DNA from: an uncultured bacterium
Lineage (GTDB): Bacteria > Planctomycetota > Brocadiia > Brocadiales > Scalinduaceae
Length of the DNA stretch: 46,184 bases
Direction of reading: 5' to 3'
Assembly (NCBI GenBank): GCA_913055705.1
Contig: CAJXKT010000003.1
Span: forward strand, 1 to 46,184
Shown here: piece by piece, positions 25,794 to 33,725 of the stretch
Layout of the letters: every line of letters begins with the position of its first letter
Numbering within the stretch: the first letter of the stretch is position 1
The notes under the pieces: generated by a model
Told to the model about the DNA's origin: nothing
The model's database searches: none
What the model saw: the letters and a program-made list of their open reading frames with translations, nothing else
Translations under genes and position numbers: made by a program

Positions 25794-25940
25794 GTATCTA
25801 AATTGAGCAATTTATTTGGGTAATTTATTGTAGCCGAAGGCTTTAGCCTGCGATTGCCATCACCTATTCGGTGTATTCAATGTTAATGTAAGTTGCGCAA
25901 CCTAAAGGTTGCGTCTACATAAATCGCTCAATTTGGATAT
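25794..25940. mobile_element. MITE-like element, 147 bp, with 22-bp terminal inverted repeats
   Basis: Left end GTATCTAAATTGAGCAATTT and right end (reverse strand) ATATCCAAATTGAGCGATTT match at 19 of 22 positions over 25794-25815 and 25919-25940. Inside are two further palindromes: AGGCT/AGCCT around 25838-25849, and a perfect 8-bp stem CGCAACCT/AGGTTGCG at 25896-25913. No ORF. It ends 9 bp beyond the stop codon of the SDR gene. The rest of the spacer 25586-25793 is AT-rich with nothing recognised. Confidence 0.6.
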
Positions 25941-25949
25941 TAATGTTTC

Positions 25950-26948
25950 TCAATGAGGAACATTATCCTGCCTTTCAGGAGGTATTGTCCTCAATACTGC
26001 CTCTTTATATGACATTGGTTCAAACGGGAGATATTTCTTGATGGATTCATCATTACAGATTGCCTCATTCTCAAGCCCTTCTACCAAACATCTTGTTATT
26101 GAGTTTGGTATCGGCGTAAGTAAACCTGCCAGATATGTATAAAGCCTGATATTAAGAAAAGGAAACGGAACAAAAATTATTCTTTTATCAAGGAAGCTGG
26201 CAAGTACCTTAAGCATCTCTACATATGTCAAAATATCTTTCCCCCCGATATCAAAATCTTTCCCTGCAGTTTCAGGAACTTCCAGTACGCCGACAAGATA
26301 TTTGATCACGTCACTAATCGCCACAGGTTGGCATTTATTTCTTGCCTGACGGGGAAAGGGAATAACAGGCAGTCTTTTCACAAGATATTGCATAATCTCA
26401 TAAGAAGCACTCCCTTTACCAACAATAACTGCTGCACGGAGAACAGTCACCGGTGTTTTTCCTTTTTTTAATTCTCTGGCCACTTCAATGCGATTACCAA
26501 GATGAGATGAAAGGGAACTTCTGATATCTTCAAGACCTCCCAGATAAATCAGTCTTTTAACGTGTTTTTCATCTGCAACCTTTCTAAAGTTAGCAGATGC
26601 ACTGATATCTGCAGCCTCAAAGCTTTTAGGTCCCAGACGCAAGGAATGAATTAAATAATAAGCGGTATCGATCCCGTCAAGAGCAGTTCTCAGATGTTCT
26701 TCATTCAAGGCATCAGCAATAACTATTTCAACCCCTGTCCATCTACTCTTATATGCAATTTTTCTTCCCCTTACCATTACCCTCACCTTATATCCTCTTG
26801 CCAATAATTCGGGAATTAATCTACCGCCAACATACCCTGAAGCACCTGTAACTAAAATTGTACCGACATGAGGAAGAGGTTTTGAGGGTAAATCATGGCA
26901 AAGCAGCCCTTCATCCTTACACGTATCAGTAACGGAAGAATTATTCAT
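25950..26948 (-). CDS. NAD(P)-binding SDR-family protein (NmrA/epimerase-like)
   Basis: 332-aa atypical short-chain dehydrogenase. The Rossmann motif TGASGYVGGRLIPELLARGY begins near residue 34, followed by RVMVRG, a DxxD region (VIADALNE) and AYYLIHSL, typical of complex I NDUFA9-like and SDR_a5 proteins. No YxxxK catalytic pair is clear, so it may bind NAD(P)H as a sensor or assembly factor rather than catalyse. Substrate unknown. The gene is monocistronic, with the MITE-like element just after it. Confidence 0.85.
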   Translation of the reverse strand: MNNSSVTDTCKDEGLLCHDLPSKPLPHVGTILVTGASGYVGGRLIPELLARGYKVRVMVRGRKIAYKSRWTGVEIVIADALNEEHLRTALDGIDTAYYLIHSLRLGPKSFEAADISASANFRKVADEKHVKRLIYLGGLEDIRSSLSSHLGNRIEVARELKKGKTPVTVLRAAVIVGKGSASYEIMQYLVKRLPVIPFPRQARNKCQPVAISDVIKYLVGVLEVPETAGKDFDIGGKDILTYVEMLKVLASFLDKRIIFVPFPFLNIRLYTYLAGLLTPIPNSITRCLVEGLENEAICNDESIKKYLPFEPMSYKEAVLRTIPPERQDNVPH

Positions 26949-27109
26949 CTTTTCTTATTATACCAAAATCTTCTTATGGCAATTCAAATATTGTGTAATT
27001 ATTGAGGATAACTTGAAGTGTTATGTGGAATGGAGCAGTAAATAATATTTAAATCAAGTGTAAAAATGGTTTATTACTCAAGTAATCTTGGATATTGTCT
27101 CATTTAATT

Positions 27110-27670
27110 TCAGTAATCAATCCCCGGTTGGGGTTCAATTTCCTTTCTGTAGGCGTGTTTAATTTCATTAATCTCACTCACCGTATCCGCTGATTCAATT
27201 ATTTCAGGGTGTGCATCACGTCCTGTCAATACCAGATGCATGAGTGGTGGTTTACGTTGAATGATCTCCAGGACTTGCTCCAGATCTACTAAACGGAGCT
27301 TGAGGGCGTTGTTAATCTCATCCAGTATAAGTATGTCAAACCGGCCTGATTCCATCTTCTGACAAGCAAGTTGAATAGCATCCTGAGCATTTTTTCTGTG
27401 CTCTTCATGCGGATAAGGATTCCCCTGTATACCACAGAATCCTTTGCCGGTAGGAATTAATTCCACTTTACAATCCATCTTCTTTATACCGTCCCACTCA
27501 CCGGCATAGAGATCTCCCTTCATAAATTGAATAATAGAAACCCTCATATCGTGGCCGCAAGCCCTGACGGCGATACCGAGAGCGGAGGTAGTCTTTCCCT
27601 TACCGTTACCGGTAATGACCACTATAAGGCCCTTTTTTTCTTTGGGAACAAGCCGGGTTATTTCTGGCAT
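27110..27670 (-). CDS. cobO: Cob(I)alamin adenosyltransferase
   Basis: 186-aa BtuR/CobO family ATP:corrinoid adenosyltransferase. The P-loop GNGKGKTTSALG is followed by the family stretches VSIIQFMKGD and FDILILDEINNALKLRLVD, and LVLTGRDAHPEII. It attaches the 5'-deoxyadenosyl group to cobalt. No Shine-Dalgarno is clear. No cobalamin riboswitch was seen upstream. cobT, another B12 gene, lies at 39767. Confidence 0.95.
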   Translation of the reverse strand: MPEITRLVPKEKKGLIVVITGNGKGKTTSALGIAVRACGHDMRVSIIQFMKGDLYAGEWDGIKKMDCKVELIPTGKGFCGIQGNPYPHEEHRKNAQDAIQLACQKMESGRFDILILDEINNALKLRLVDLEQVLEIIQRKPPLMHLVLTGRDAHPEIIESADTVSEINEIKHAYRKEIEPQPGIDY

Positions 27671-27719
27671 CTTGGATTTTAATAACAGAATGAAATACTT
27701 TCAGACTTAGGGATTCCCG

Positions 27720-27783
27720 CCTGACAGACCTTCCTAACAAACTGGCGCCCGCCCGTGCCGGATCGGACGGGGACAGGCAGGTA
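27720..27783. repeat. GC-rich intergenic repeat copy B with hairpin
   Basis: Contains the bulged hairpin CCCGTgCCG/CGGACGGG at 27752-27771 with a 3-nt loop, preceded by CCCGCCTGACAGACC and followed by GGACAGGCAGGT. It resembles copy A at 19.6 kb and the hairpin at 37.64 kb. Sits between cobO and the amidotransferase gene. Confidence 0.5.
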
Positions 27784-27814
27784 TTCAGGTATTAGGGTGT
27801 CAATTCCTCAATTC

Positions 27815-28516
27815 CTAAATCAGCTTAAAGAAGTTTGTGCAGAATTGTTTTGCCTGTGCCTTGTAATCCTCATATTTTGCCTTTGTATCAGAAATAATCT
27901 GGTCAGGATCCACTATACCATTTAAAGAATCTATTTCGTCTCTATAGGCATCTATCCATTGATAAATCATTTCATCAGTTACTTCAACATGAAACTGCAG
28001 GCCATAAATATTGCTGCCGATCCTGAACGCTTGATTTGAGCAAAGTTCTGATGATGCAAGTTTAACAGCTTCATTTGGAATCTCGAACGTATCACCATGC
28101 CACTGAAAGACGTCAACCTCTTCCCAAAAACCCCGAAATAATAGATCGCTAGGGCTATTCGCGCCCAACGTTATCTTAAACCAACCTATCTCTTTTTGAG
28201 GGGCCTTCTTTACAATTGCCCCTTTTGCCTTTGCAATTAATTGAGCGCCAAGGCAAAAACCTACTGTCGGTACCTCTTCTATTATAACCTTTTTCAGAAA
28301 TGCATCTTCCTGTTTGAGAAAAGGGTATTTATCCTCTTCATATACATTCATCGGCCCTCCAAGTACAATAACAGCAGAGATGCCAGAAAGGGAAGTTGGT
28401 AATGGTTGGCCATCGAAGACGTTGATTATCTGGTAAGGGATGTCGTTAACATCCAGAAAATCACCGATTGTGCCCGGCCCCTCTATGTCAATATGCTTAA
28501 TTATTATTACTTTCAT
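27815..28516 (-). CDS. Class I glutamine amidotransferase-like protein
   Basis: About 233 aa, GMP-synthase-like GATase1 without a synthetase domain. Nucleophile Cys in PTVGFCLGAQLIA, His in YGLQFHVEV, and the oxyanion loop VLGGPMNVYEE. It probably hydrolyses glutamine or a gamma-glutamyl compound for an unknown acceptor. I start at the ATG 28514-28516 (MKVIIIKH), as the first 10 codons of the track ORF are inside thiC and not family-like. It overlaps thiC by 20 bp, so it is co-transcribed. Confidence 0.9.
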   Translation of the reverse strand: MKVIIIKHIDIEGPGTIGDFLDVNDIPYQIINVFDGQPLPTSLSGISAVIVLGGPMNVYEEDKYPFLKQEDAFLKKVIIEEVPTVGFCLGAQLIAKAKGAIVKKAPQKEIGWFKITLGANSPSDLLFRGFWEEVDVFQWHGDTFEIPNEAVKLASSELCSNQAFRIGSNIYGLQFHVEVTDEMIYQWIDAYRDEIDSLNGIVDPDQIISDTKAKYEDYKAQAKQFCTNFFKLI

Positions 28517-29780
28517 CTGCCACTTTAAACACACAAAACTCAGCACACATTGAGCACACGTCTACATTCTGAGGCGTACCCTTCTCTCTGATTTTTCTTG
28601 CATGCTCCGGATCAATACATGTTGAGAATTGTCCTTCCCAATCTCGCTTTCGCCTGAGCTGAGACATAGTCCTGTCCCAATCCCACGCTGATTTTATACC
28701 CTTGGCAATATCGGCAGCATGCGCCGCGATCCTTGTCGCAATAACACCATCATGCACATCATCAGGTTGTGGCAGGCCCAGGTGTTCTGTAGGTGTCACA
28801 TAACACAGGAAATCAGCTCCGGCAGATGCTGCTATAGCACCCCCTATTGCAGACGTTATATGATCGTATCCCGGCGCAATATCTGTCACAATTGGCCCAA
28901 GGACATAGAAAGGTGCTCCTTTACAAAGTTCTTTTTGCAGCTGGATTTGTGACTGGATCTGATTAAGCGGAACATGCCCGGGACCTTCTACTATTACCTG
29001 TACATCCGCATCCCACGCCCTTTGAGTAAGCTCAGCCAATACGTTTAGTTCATATACCTGCGCCCTGTCAAATGCATCCGCCAAAGCTCCCGGCCTCAAT
29101 GCATCTCCCAGGCTCAGGATCACATCATACTCATGTGCAATTGATAATATTTCATCAAACTGTTCGTAAAGAGGATTTTCTTTTTTATGGAAAGACATCC
29201 AATCTACAAGAAATGAACCTCCCCTGCTTACGACTCCACAGACCCTTTTGTCACCTACTAGATGTTTCAATACTCCCTGCGTCGCACCGCAATGAACCGT
29301 AATATAATCGATCCCATCCTCGCAATGACGCTTTATCGCGTCAATCATACTTGCTGCCGTCATATCTCTGACAGAATGTTTTTGCTTAACGGCATCAACT
29401 GCAGCTTCATATATTGGGACACTGCCTATGGTAATCGAACAGTTTTCCATTATCTCCAGCCTGATCTCACGAAGATCTCCACCTGTACTGAGATCCATCA
29501 CGGTGTCTGCCTGCGCATCTTCTGCGGCACGCAGTTTTTTTAACTCTTCTCCCACTCCATGATAGTCAGCTGACGTACCAATGTTTGCGTTAACCTTAGT
29601 CCTGAGCCCCTTGCCGATACCACAGATTTTCTTTAACGAATGCTTCCGATTGCGTGGAATCACTACCTTTCCTTCAGCCATGTTTGACCTTAACGTTTCA
29701 ACATCGCAGTCTTCAAGCTGTGCAACCTGCTTCATTTCAGGAGTAATCTTGTTTAACCTTGCCTGCTTTAACTGAGTCAT
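28497..29780 (-). CDS. thiC: Phosphomethylpyrimidine synthase
   Basis: 427-aa radical-SAM HMP-P synthase converting aminoimidazole ribotide to the thiamine pyrimidine. Signature stretches include IGTSADYHGVGEELKKL, VDVCSMCAEFCVF near the C-terminus (CxxCx4C 4Fe-4S site), EGPGHVPLNQIQ, and YVLGPIVTDIAPGYDHITSAIGGA. It uses AIR from the purine pathway. It starts 1 bp after the rluB stop, which leaves no room for the TPP riboswitch that often precedes thiC. It is the short form without the N-terminal domain seen in E. coli. Confidence 0.96.
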   Translation of the reverse strand: MTQLKQARLNKITPEMKQVAQLEDCDVETLRSNMAEGKVVIPRNRKHSLKKICGIGKGLRTKVNANIGTSADYHGVGEELKKLRAAEDAQADTVMDLSTGGDLREIRLEIMENCSITIGSVPIYEAAVDAVKQKHSVRDMTAASMIDAIKRHCEDGIDYITVHCGATQGVLKHLVGDKRVCGVVSRGGSFLVDWMSFHKKENPLYEQFDEILSIAHEYDVILSLGDALRPGALADAFDRAQVYELNVLAELTQRAWDADVQVIVEGPGHVPLNQIQSQIQLQKELCKGAPFYVLGPIVTDIAPGYDHITSAIGGAIAASAGADFLCYVTPTEHLGLPQPDDVHDGVIATRIAAHAADIAKGIKSAWDWDRTMSQLRRKRDWEGQFSTCIDPEHARKIREKGTPQNVDVCSMCAEFCVFKVADESNNN

Positions 29781-30536
29781 TTATATCTTCTCCATCTTTC
29801 TTTTCTTAAACGTATTAACAGGAACAGCCAGTGAGTACAAACTCTCAACCTCTACCTTATTTAGAGACCTGTATTTTCCAACCTTCAGATTCTGACTCAC
29901 TTTCAGAGGCCCGATTTTAATTCTTCTCAATGAGACTACCGGATGATCTATCTTTGCAAGTATACGTCTGATTTCTCTGTTTTTACCTTCTCGGAGTGTT
30001 ATCTCCAAGACACTGTATTTAAATTTTCTATGTAAAACCTTAACCCTGGCCGGTAATGCCTTGCCCTCAGAAATCCAGACACCCTTTTTAAGAGAACGTA
30101 TTGTCTCATCAGTCACTCTTCCTTTAACCTCTGCCAGGTATGTTTTTTCTATCCCATACCTCGGATGGGAAAGCAGGTTTGCCAATTCGCCGTCATTAGT
30201 TATTATGATAAGCCCCTCACTCTCTTTATCCAACCGGCCTACAGTATATATTCTTTGTTCTATGTTACTCAACAAATCTATGGCCCTGGGGGCCTTAGAG
30301 TTTTCAACATTAGTGCATACAAACCCTCTGGGTTTATTGAGAAGATAATAAATCTTTTTCTGCCTTTTTATTGGTTCACCGTCACAGTAAATACTGTCTT
30401 TAGTTGAGTCTGCCACCTGGCCCATCTTCGTAATACGCTTACCATTAACTGATACACGTCCGGATGTTATCAGGCTTTCACATTTACGCCTGGAACCAAG
30501 CCCTGCCTCTGCCAGAATTTTGTGGAGTCTTTCCAT
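29781..30536 (-). CDS. rluB: 23S rRNA/16S rRNA pseudouridine synthase, RsuA/RluB family
   Basis: 251 aa. N-terminal S4 domain (RLHKILAEAGLGSRRKCESLI, with VNGKRI), then the pseudouridine synthase core with the catalytic Asp in VGRLDKESEGLIIITNDGEL and the family end EGKNREIRRILAKIDHPVVSLRRIKIG. RluB-like by sequence; RsuA or RluE/F cannot be excluded. Immediately upstream of thiC. No clear Shine-Dalgarno. Confidence 0.92.
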   Translation of the reverse strand: MERLHKILAEAGLGSRRKCESLITSGRVSVNGKRITKMGQVADSTKDSIYCDGEPIKRQKKIYYLLNKPRGFVCTNVENSKAPRAIDLLSNIEQRIYTVGRLDKESEGLIIITNDGELANLLSHPRYGIEKTYLAEVKGRVTDETIRSLKKGVWISEGKALPARVKVLHRKFKYSVLEITLREGKNREIRRILAKIDHPVVSLRRIKIGPLKVSQNLKVGKYRSLNKVEVESLYSLAVPVNTFKKRKMEKI

Positions 30537-30575
30537 GATGTTTTATACAAAATAATAGATTAATTCGTTAATAAT

Positions 30576-30899
30576 TTACTGTACCCTGGAACCGGGCTCT
30601 ACATCTTTCTCTGTAGTAAGCAGGACAACTTTATCACCATCCCTTGCAGCAAGGAGCATACCCTGACTTTCCACACCCCTTAAAACCGCCGGTGCAAGAT
30701 TATTAACAACAATGATTTTCTTACCAACAAGTTCTTCTGCACTGTAATGATTCTTTATACCTGCCACCAGCTGTTTCTCATCATCACCGGTATCAATCTT
30801 TAATACCAGCAGTTTGTCCGCATCCGGGTGTTCTTCAACCGCCTTTATCTCTGCAACCCTTAAGTCTATTTCAGAAAAGCCTTGAATGCTTATCGTCAT
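30576..30899 (-). CDS. MetG-beta-like tRNA-binding protein (EMAP/Trbp111 type)
   Basis: 107-aa OB-fold domain (FSEIDLRVAEIKAVEEHPDADKLLVLKIDTG, with VVNNLAPAVLRGVESQGMLLA), identical in layout to the C-terminal domain of methionyl-tRNA synthetase. As a free protein it could bind tRNA in trans or complement a MetG lacking this domain. RBS AGAGGGA 6 nt upstream. It may be called metG subunit beta; the catalytic MetG is not in the window. Lies 40 bp upstream of rluB. Confidence 0.9.
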   Translation of the reverse strand: MTISIQGFSEIDLRVAEIKAVEEHPDADKLLVLKIDTGDDEKQLVAGIKNHYSAEELVGKKIIVVNNLAPAVLRGVESQGMLLAARDGDKVVLLTTEKDVEPGSRVQ

Positions 30900-30993
30900 T
30901 ATAATCCCTCTGCATCTGCATTAAAATCCCACTTTTTTACTGATTTTTGATTCTAACAAATGTCATTCTTGATTAGCAAGTTAAAACTCTACG

Positions 30994-31725
30994 TCAATAT
31001 TTAACCCTTAAAAGGCATAAACCATTTGCCGGAACAGTATTTCCTGCCTTTGCCCTGATTCCTGATTTTACTGTTTCCCTGAATTTTCCTAATGTCATCT
31101 TCCCCCTGCCAACCTCAAGCAGAGTTCCGACTATCGCCCTGACCATCTTATAGAGAAATCCGTCTGCCTCTATGGTAAAGAACAGATATTCTCCCTTCTT
31201 TTTGATCTCCAGCTTTTTTATAGTTCTTACACTACTGATAACCTCAGATTTTGATTTGAATGTACTGAAGTCGTGTTTACCAATTAAGGCTTTTGATGCC
31301 TTCTGCATTTTCTCAATATCTAAATCCGTAGCGTAATAATGGCAATAGTTCCTGCCTATCGCATTTCTGGTTTTGTTGTTCAAAATAGTGTAACGGTAAA
31401 CTTTCGATTTGGCGCTATACCTGGAATGAAACTTTTCAGGCACTTTCTTCGCAGATTTAACTACGATATCTTTCGGAAGATAATAATTTATCGCCTGTAT
31501 TAAATTAAAGAAAGGAATGTTCGATTGAGTCTTAAAATTTGCAACCTGGCCAATTGCGTGAGTACCGGCATCTGTCCTGCCTGCACCATGAAGCTTTATC
31601 TCCTCATTAACCACTTTTACAATAGCTTTATTAAGCGTGTGATGAATTGTCTTACCATTCTTCTGCTGCTGCCAGCCGGCATAATTTGTACCATCATACT
31701 CTATAACAAGTTTTATATTGTTCAC
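30994..31725 (-). CDS. truA: tRNA pseudouridine(38-40) synthase
   Basis: About 243 aa TruA. LVIEYDGTNYAGWQQQKNG at the start, catalytic Asp in GAGRTDAGTHAIGQVANF, then SKVYRYTI and FLYKMVRAIVGTLLEVGRG. Modifies U38-40 of many tRNA anticodon arms. The track begins at a TTG (31740); the GTG at 31723-31725 giving VNNIKLVIEYDG matches the family start better, but the TTG cannot be ruled out. The upstream 470-bp spacer has a structured element. Confidence 0.94.
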   Translation of the reverse strand: MNNIKLVIEYDGTNYAGWQQQKNGKTIHHTLNKAIVKVVNEEIKLHGAGRTDAGTHAIGQVANFKTQSNIPFFNLIQAINYYLPKDIVVKSAKKVPEKFHSRYSAKSKVYRYTILNNKTRNAIGRNYCHYYATDLDIEKMQKASKALIGKHDFSTFKSKSEVISSVRTIKKLEIKKKGEYLFFTIEADGFLYKMVRAIVGTLLEVGRGKMTLGKFRETVKSGIRAKAGNTVPANGLCLLRVKY

Positions 31726-31816
31726 GAGAAATTCCCACAAGTGGTGGTTGCACTGTTCATTGCATTATTAAAACAGTGCTATCTAAAGAGTGATTAATGA
31801 ATTGTAGATTTAGCGA

Positions 31817-31917
31817 GGATTAAAAGAGGGGTGTTTGGCGGCGAAGCTACCCAGATCAGCCCAAAACTGAGTAAGATACAATCAAGGCTTTTCCCCGACA
31901 CCAACACCCCACTTTAA
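31817..31917. ncRNA. Candidate structured RNA or long inverted repeat
   Basis: GGGGTGTTTGG (31828-31838) pairs with CCAACACCCC (31901-31910) with one bulge, and the stem extends by AAAG/CTTT outward with one mismatch, closing a loop region of about 62 nt. Inside are TCAG...CTGA hairpin arms and GAAGC/GCTTTTC arms. The strand is uncertain; on the minus strand the 3' arm is followed by TCTTTT. It lies in the 472-bp spacer 31741-32212 where no ORF is supported. It lacks the SRP GGAAGGAAGC loop, tRNA and tmRNA signatures. The rest of the spacer shows nothing recognisable. Confidence 0.45.
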
Positions 31918-32212
31918 TAAGATCTCAACGTCTATACTTTTAAAAACCGCTAGCTTACCAAATGAATAACCTGACCACCGCAACACACACCTGAACTAAC
32001 GTAAACCCTCAGGCTAGTTAATATTCTATTTACTACCTATTTGTTTGTCAACCATGAAAAAAGCATTAAATGCATAATACACCTGATCTAATATGAAAAA
32101 TCCTTGAGAATGACAAGCTCGTATATTAATGCAAATGAAAGGGAGAGGAAATGGAAGCGGTTGTTTGCAGGACCAAATACCTAATCACATAAGTGTTCTT
32201 TCTTATACTTAT

Positions 32213-32419
32213 TCAGATAATTCGTATAGTTTGAGAAATAATGATGAGCTTTTTTATTCTGCAAAGAGAGCGGATATGAATCTTACCGTCTTTAGATACA
32301 TTGTCTGATAGCAGCAGTCTAAGTTCATCAAGGTTTGCATTATCCGGATCGTTATTCTCCAGATACTCAATACGTTCCATGATAGTATTAATAAGCGCAA
32401 AATAAGCTTCTTTATCCAT
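32213..32419 (-). CDS. Small hypothetical protein, 68 aa
   Basis: ATG with AAGGA about 9 nt upstream. The N-terminal 40 residues are acidic and helical (MDKEAYFALINTIMERIEYL), the C-terminal part basic and hydrophobic (IKKLIIISQTIRII). No known motif. It is last of three closely packed small minus-strand frames and probably shares their transcript. Confidence 0.55.
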   Translation of the reverse strand: MDKEAYFALINTIMERIEYLENNDPDNANLDELRLLLSDNVSKDGKIHIRSLCRIKKLIIISQTIRII

Positions 32420-32433
32420 ATTAATGTTCGTCC

Positions 32434-32517
32434 TTATTTACGAGTAAACCCTTTTAAAAAAATAAGTATTTCCGGTACAACCTCACCAGGATTCTCCAGC
32501 CTGTTTTCGTTAAACAA
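32434..32517 (-). CDS. Possible 27-aa frame overlapping the 59-aa ORF
   Basis: Starts at TTG within the stop region of the 59-aa ORF and reads ENRLENPGEVVPEILIFLKGFTRK, which has protein-like character (PGE turn, amphipathic helix). It overlaps the upstream ORF by 8 bp. It may be a coupled micro-ORF or the true C-terminus of the 59-aa protein in another frame after a frameshift. Too short to be certain. Confidence 0.3.
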   Translation of the reverse strand: MFNENRLENPGEVVPEILIFLKGFTRK

Positions 32518-32689
32518 ATCTTACATATCTTCCATAACACTTGATAAAATCGCTCAATGCACACTCTGCCACGGTACGCACATCTTCAGGTTTTGTACAA
32601 ATAGACTGTGCTTCTGCTTTGAACATAGACAAAAGTTCTTCTATTGTATATTTTGCACATCTATTAAAAGCAATATCCTGTTTATGCAT
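32510..32689 (-). CDS. Small hypothetical protein, 59 aa (not in ORF track)
   Basis: ATG with GGAG 7 nt upstream. Reads MHKQDIAFNRCAKYTIEELL then an Ala/Cys-containing helical part and SDFIKCYGRYVRFV at the end. Four cysteines in 59 residues and no signal peptide. Function unknown. It is the first of three small ORFs running toward 32213. Confidence 0.5.
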   Translation of the reverse strand: MHKQDIAFNRCAKYTIEELLSMFKAEAQSICTKPEDVRTVAECALSDFIKCYGRYVRFV

Positions 32690-32897
32690 TTTTATACTCC
32701 GTATTTAACAAATCCTTAACAAACCTTTTCTCTTATTATCGTCAAATCCACACAAATCTTTACCTGAAACCCCCTAAAATACTATCTTTTCTAGTATTTA
32801 TTTCAATTCAACCATGTATTGAAGCTTCACATGTCAGGCACATTCAGGTGGTAAATCGTTCGATTAAGCTAAAGCTTAAGTCTGATTTATAAAATAC

Positions 32898-32925
32898 TTG
32901 CCTATTTCCATAGCGGGCTTATAAT
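32898..32925 (+). promoter_or_regulatory. Promoter candidate for the DUF1566 gene
   Basis: TTGCCT (32898-32903), 16-nt spacer, TATAAT (32920-32925). Transcription would begin near 32932, only a few bases before the ATG at 32936, so the mRNA could be nearly leaderless; no Shine-Dalgarno is present. A perfect 7-bp palindrome (TTAAGCT/AGCTTAA, 32864-32879) lies 18 bp upstream of the -35 box. Confidence 0.4.
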
Positions 32926-32935
32926 TGAATTTATT

Positions 32936-33544
32936 ATGAAAAAACACTTAACAACACACATATTAATTATATTGTTTGTATCCTTTTCGACTCCAATCGT
33001 ACAAGCAGGAGAAGAACCACGCATAAATCTGCGTCCGTATTATAAGCAATTGTCTGTTGCTCAGGTACAGGAAATACCTAACATCTCAATACGTAAAAAA
33101 GAGGTATGGGGATTTCATGGACATAGTACAATTGATAGAGATTTCTATCTGAAAACAATCAATGATGATAAGGTTGTAGCGGACTCTGCCACCGGCCTGA
33201 TGTGGCATCAGTCCGGTTCTGGTAAATATTTTAGTTGGAAAAGAGCAAAGAAGTGGATAGGCAAGTTGAACAAAGAAGGTTATGCGGGTTTTCAAGACTG
33301 GAAATTGCCAACTGTGGAGGAAGCGGCGTCACTATTAGAACCTGAGAAGAAAAGTGATAATCTGCACATAAATCCTGTATTTGATAAAAAACAATGGAGT
33401 ATCTGGACATGTGACAGTCATATTTCGGATGACAGTCTTACTCTGAATGGTGCATGGCGCGTTTCCTTCAGCGATGGCACCGTATCCTGGGGCAGCAACA
33501 GCTTAGATTTATTCTATATTCGTCCTGTACGTTTAAACAAATGA
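32936..33544 (+). CDS. Secreted DUF1566 (Lcl C-terminal) domain protein
   Basis: 202 aa with a clear signal peptide (MKKHLTTHILIILFVSFSTP, cleavage near VQAG). The mature part has the DUF1566 pattern: DSATGLMWHQSG, WKRAKKWIGKLNKEGYAGFQDWKLPTVEEAASLL, a WTCDS motif, and a final YIRPVRL. The domain is found in surface and periplasmic proteins of bacteria; the molecular role is not established. No tandem copies here. Monocistronic. Confidence 0.85.
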   Translation: MKKHLTTHILIILFVSFSTPIVQAGEEPRINLRPYYKQLSVAQVQEIPNISIRKKEVWGFHGHSTIDRDFYLKTINDDKVVADSATGLMWHQSGSGKYFSWKRAKKWIGKLNKEGYAGFQDWKLPTVEEAASLLEPEKKSDNLHINPVFDKKQWSIWTCDSHISDDSLTLNGAWRVSFSDGTVSWGSNSLDLFYIRPVRLNK

Positions 33545-33725
33545 TACCTTCCAGAAACCTGTCGCGCAGAAGGCTTGATCATTTTCCTTTCTTCGATTTG
33601 TTGCCTAAATAAATCGATTCATAAAAAGGGGTAAAGAAAGAGCATGCCCCCTTGATAAAGATAATATTAATATACATTGTATAATTGACATCTTTTAAAA
33701 GGTTTGCTTACTTAAAAGATTAGAA

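Noticed and set aside
29781-29900. TPP riboswitch expected upstream of thiC
   Set aside because: The rluB stop lies directly before the thiC start, so there is no leader to hold one.
31817-31917. SRP RNA or 6S RNA for the long-stem element
   Set aside because: The GGAAGGAAGC-type SRP loop is absent on both strands and the length is too short for 6S RNA.
33610-33660. Intrinsic terminator after the DUF1566 gene
   Set aside because: An AAGGGG/CCCCTT stem is present but has a long loop and no following T run.
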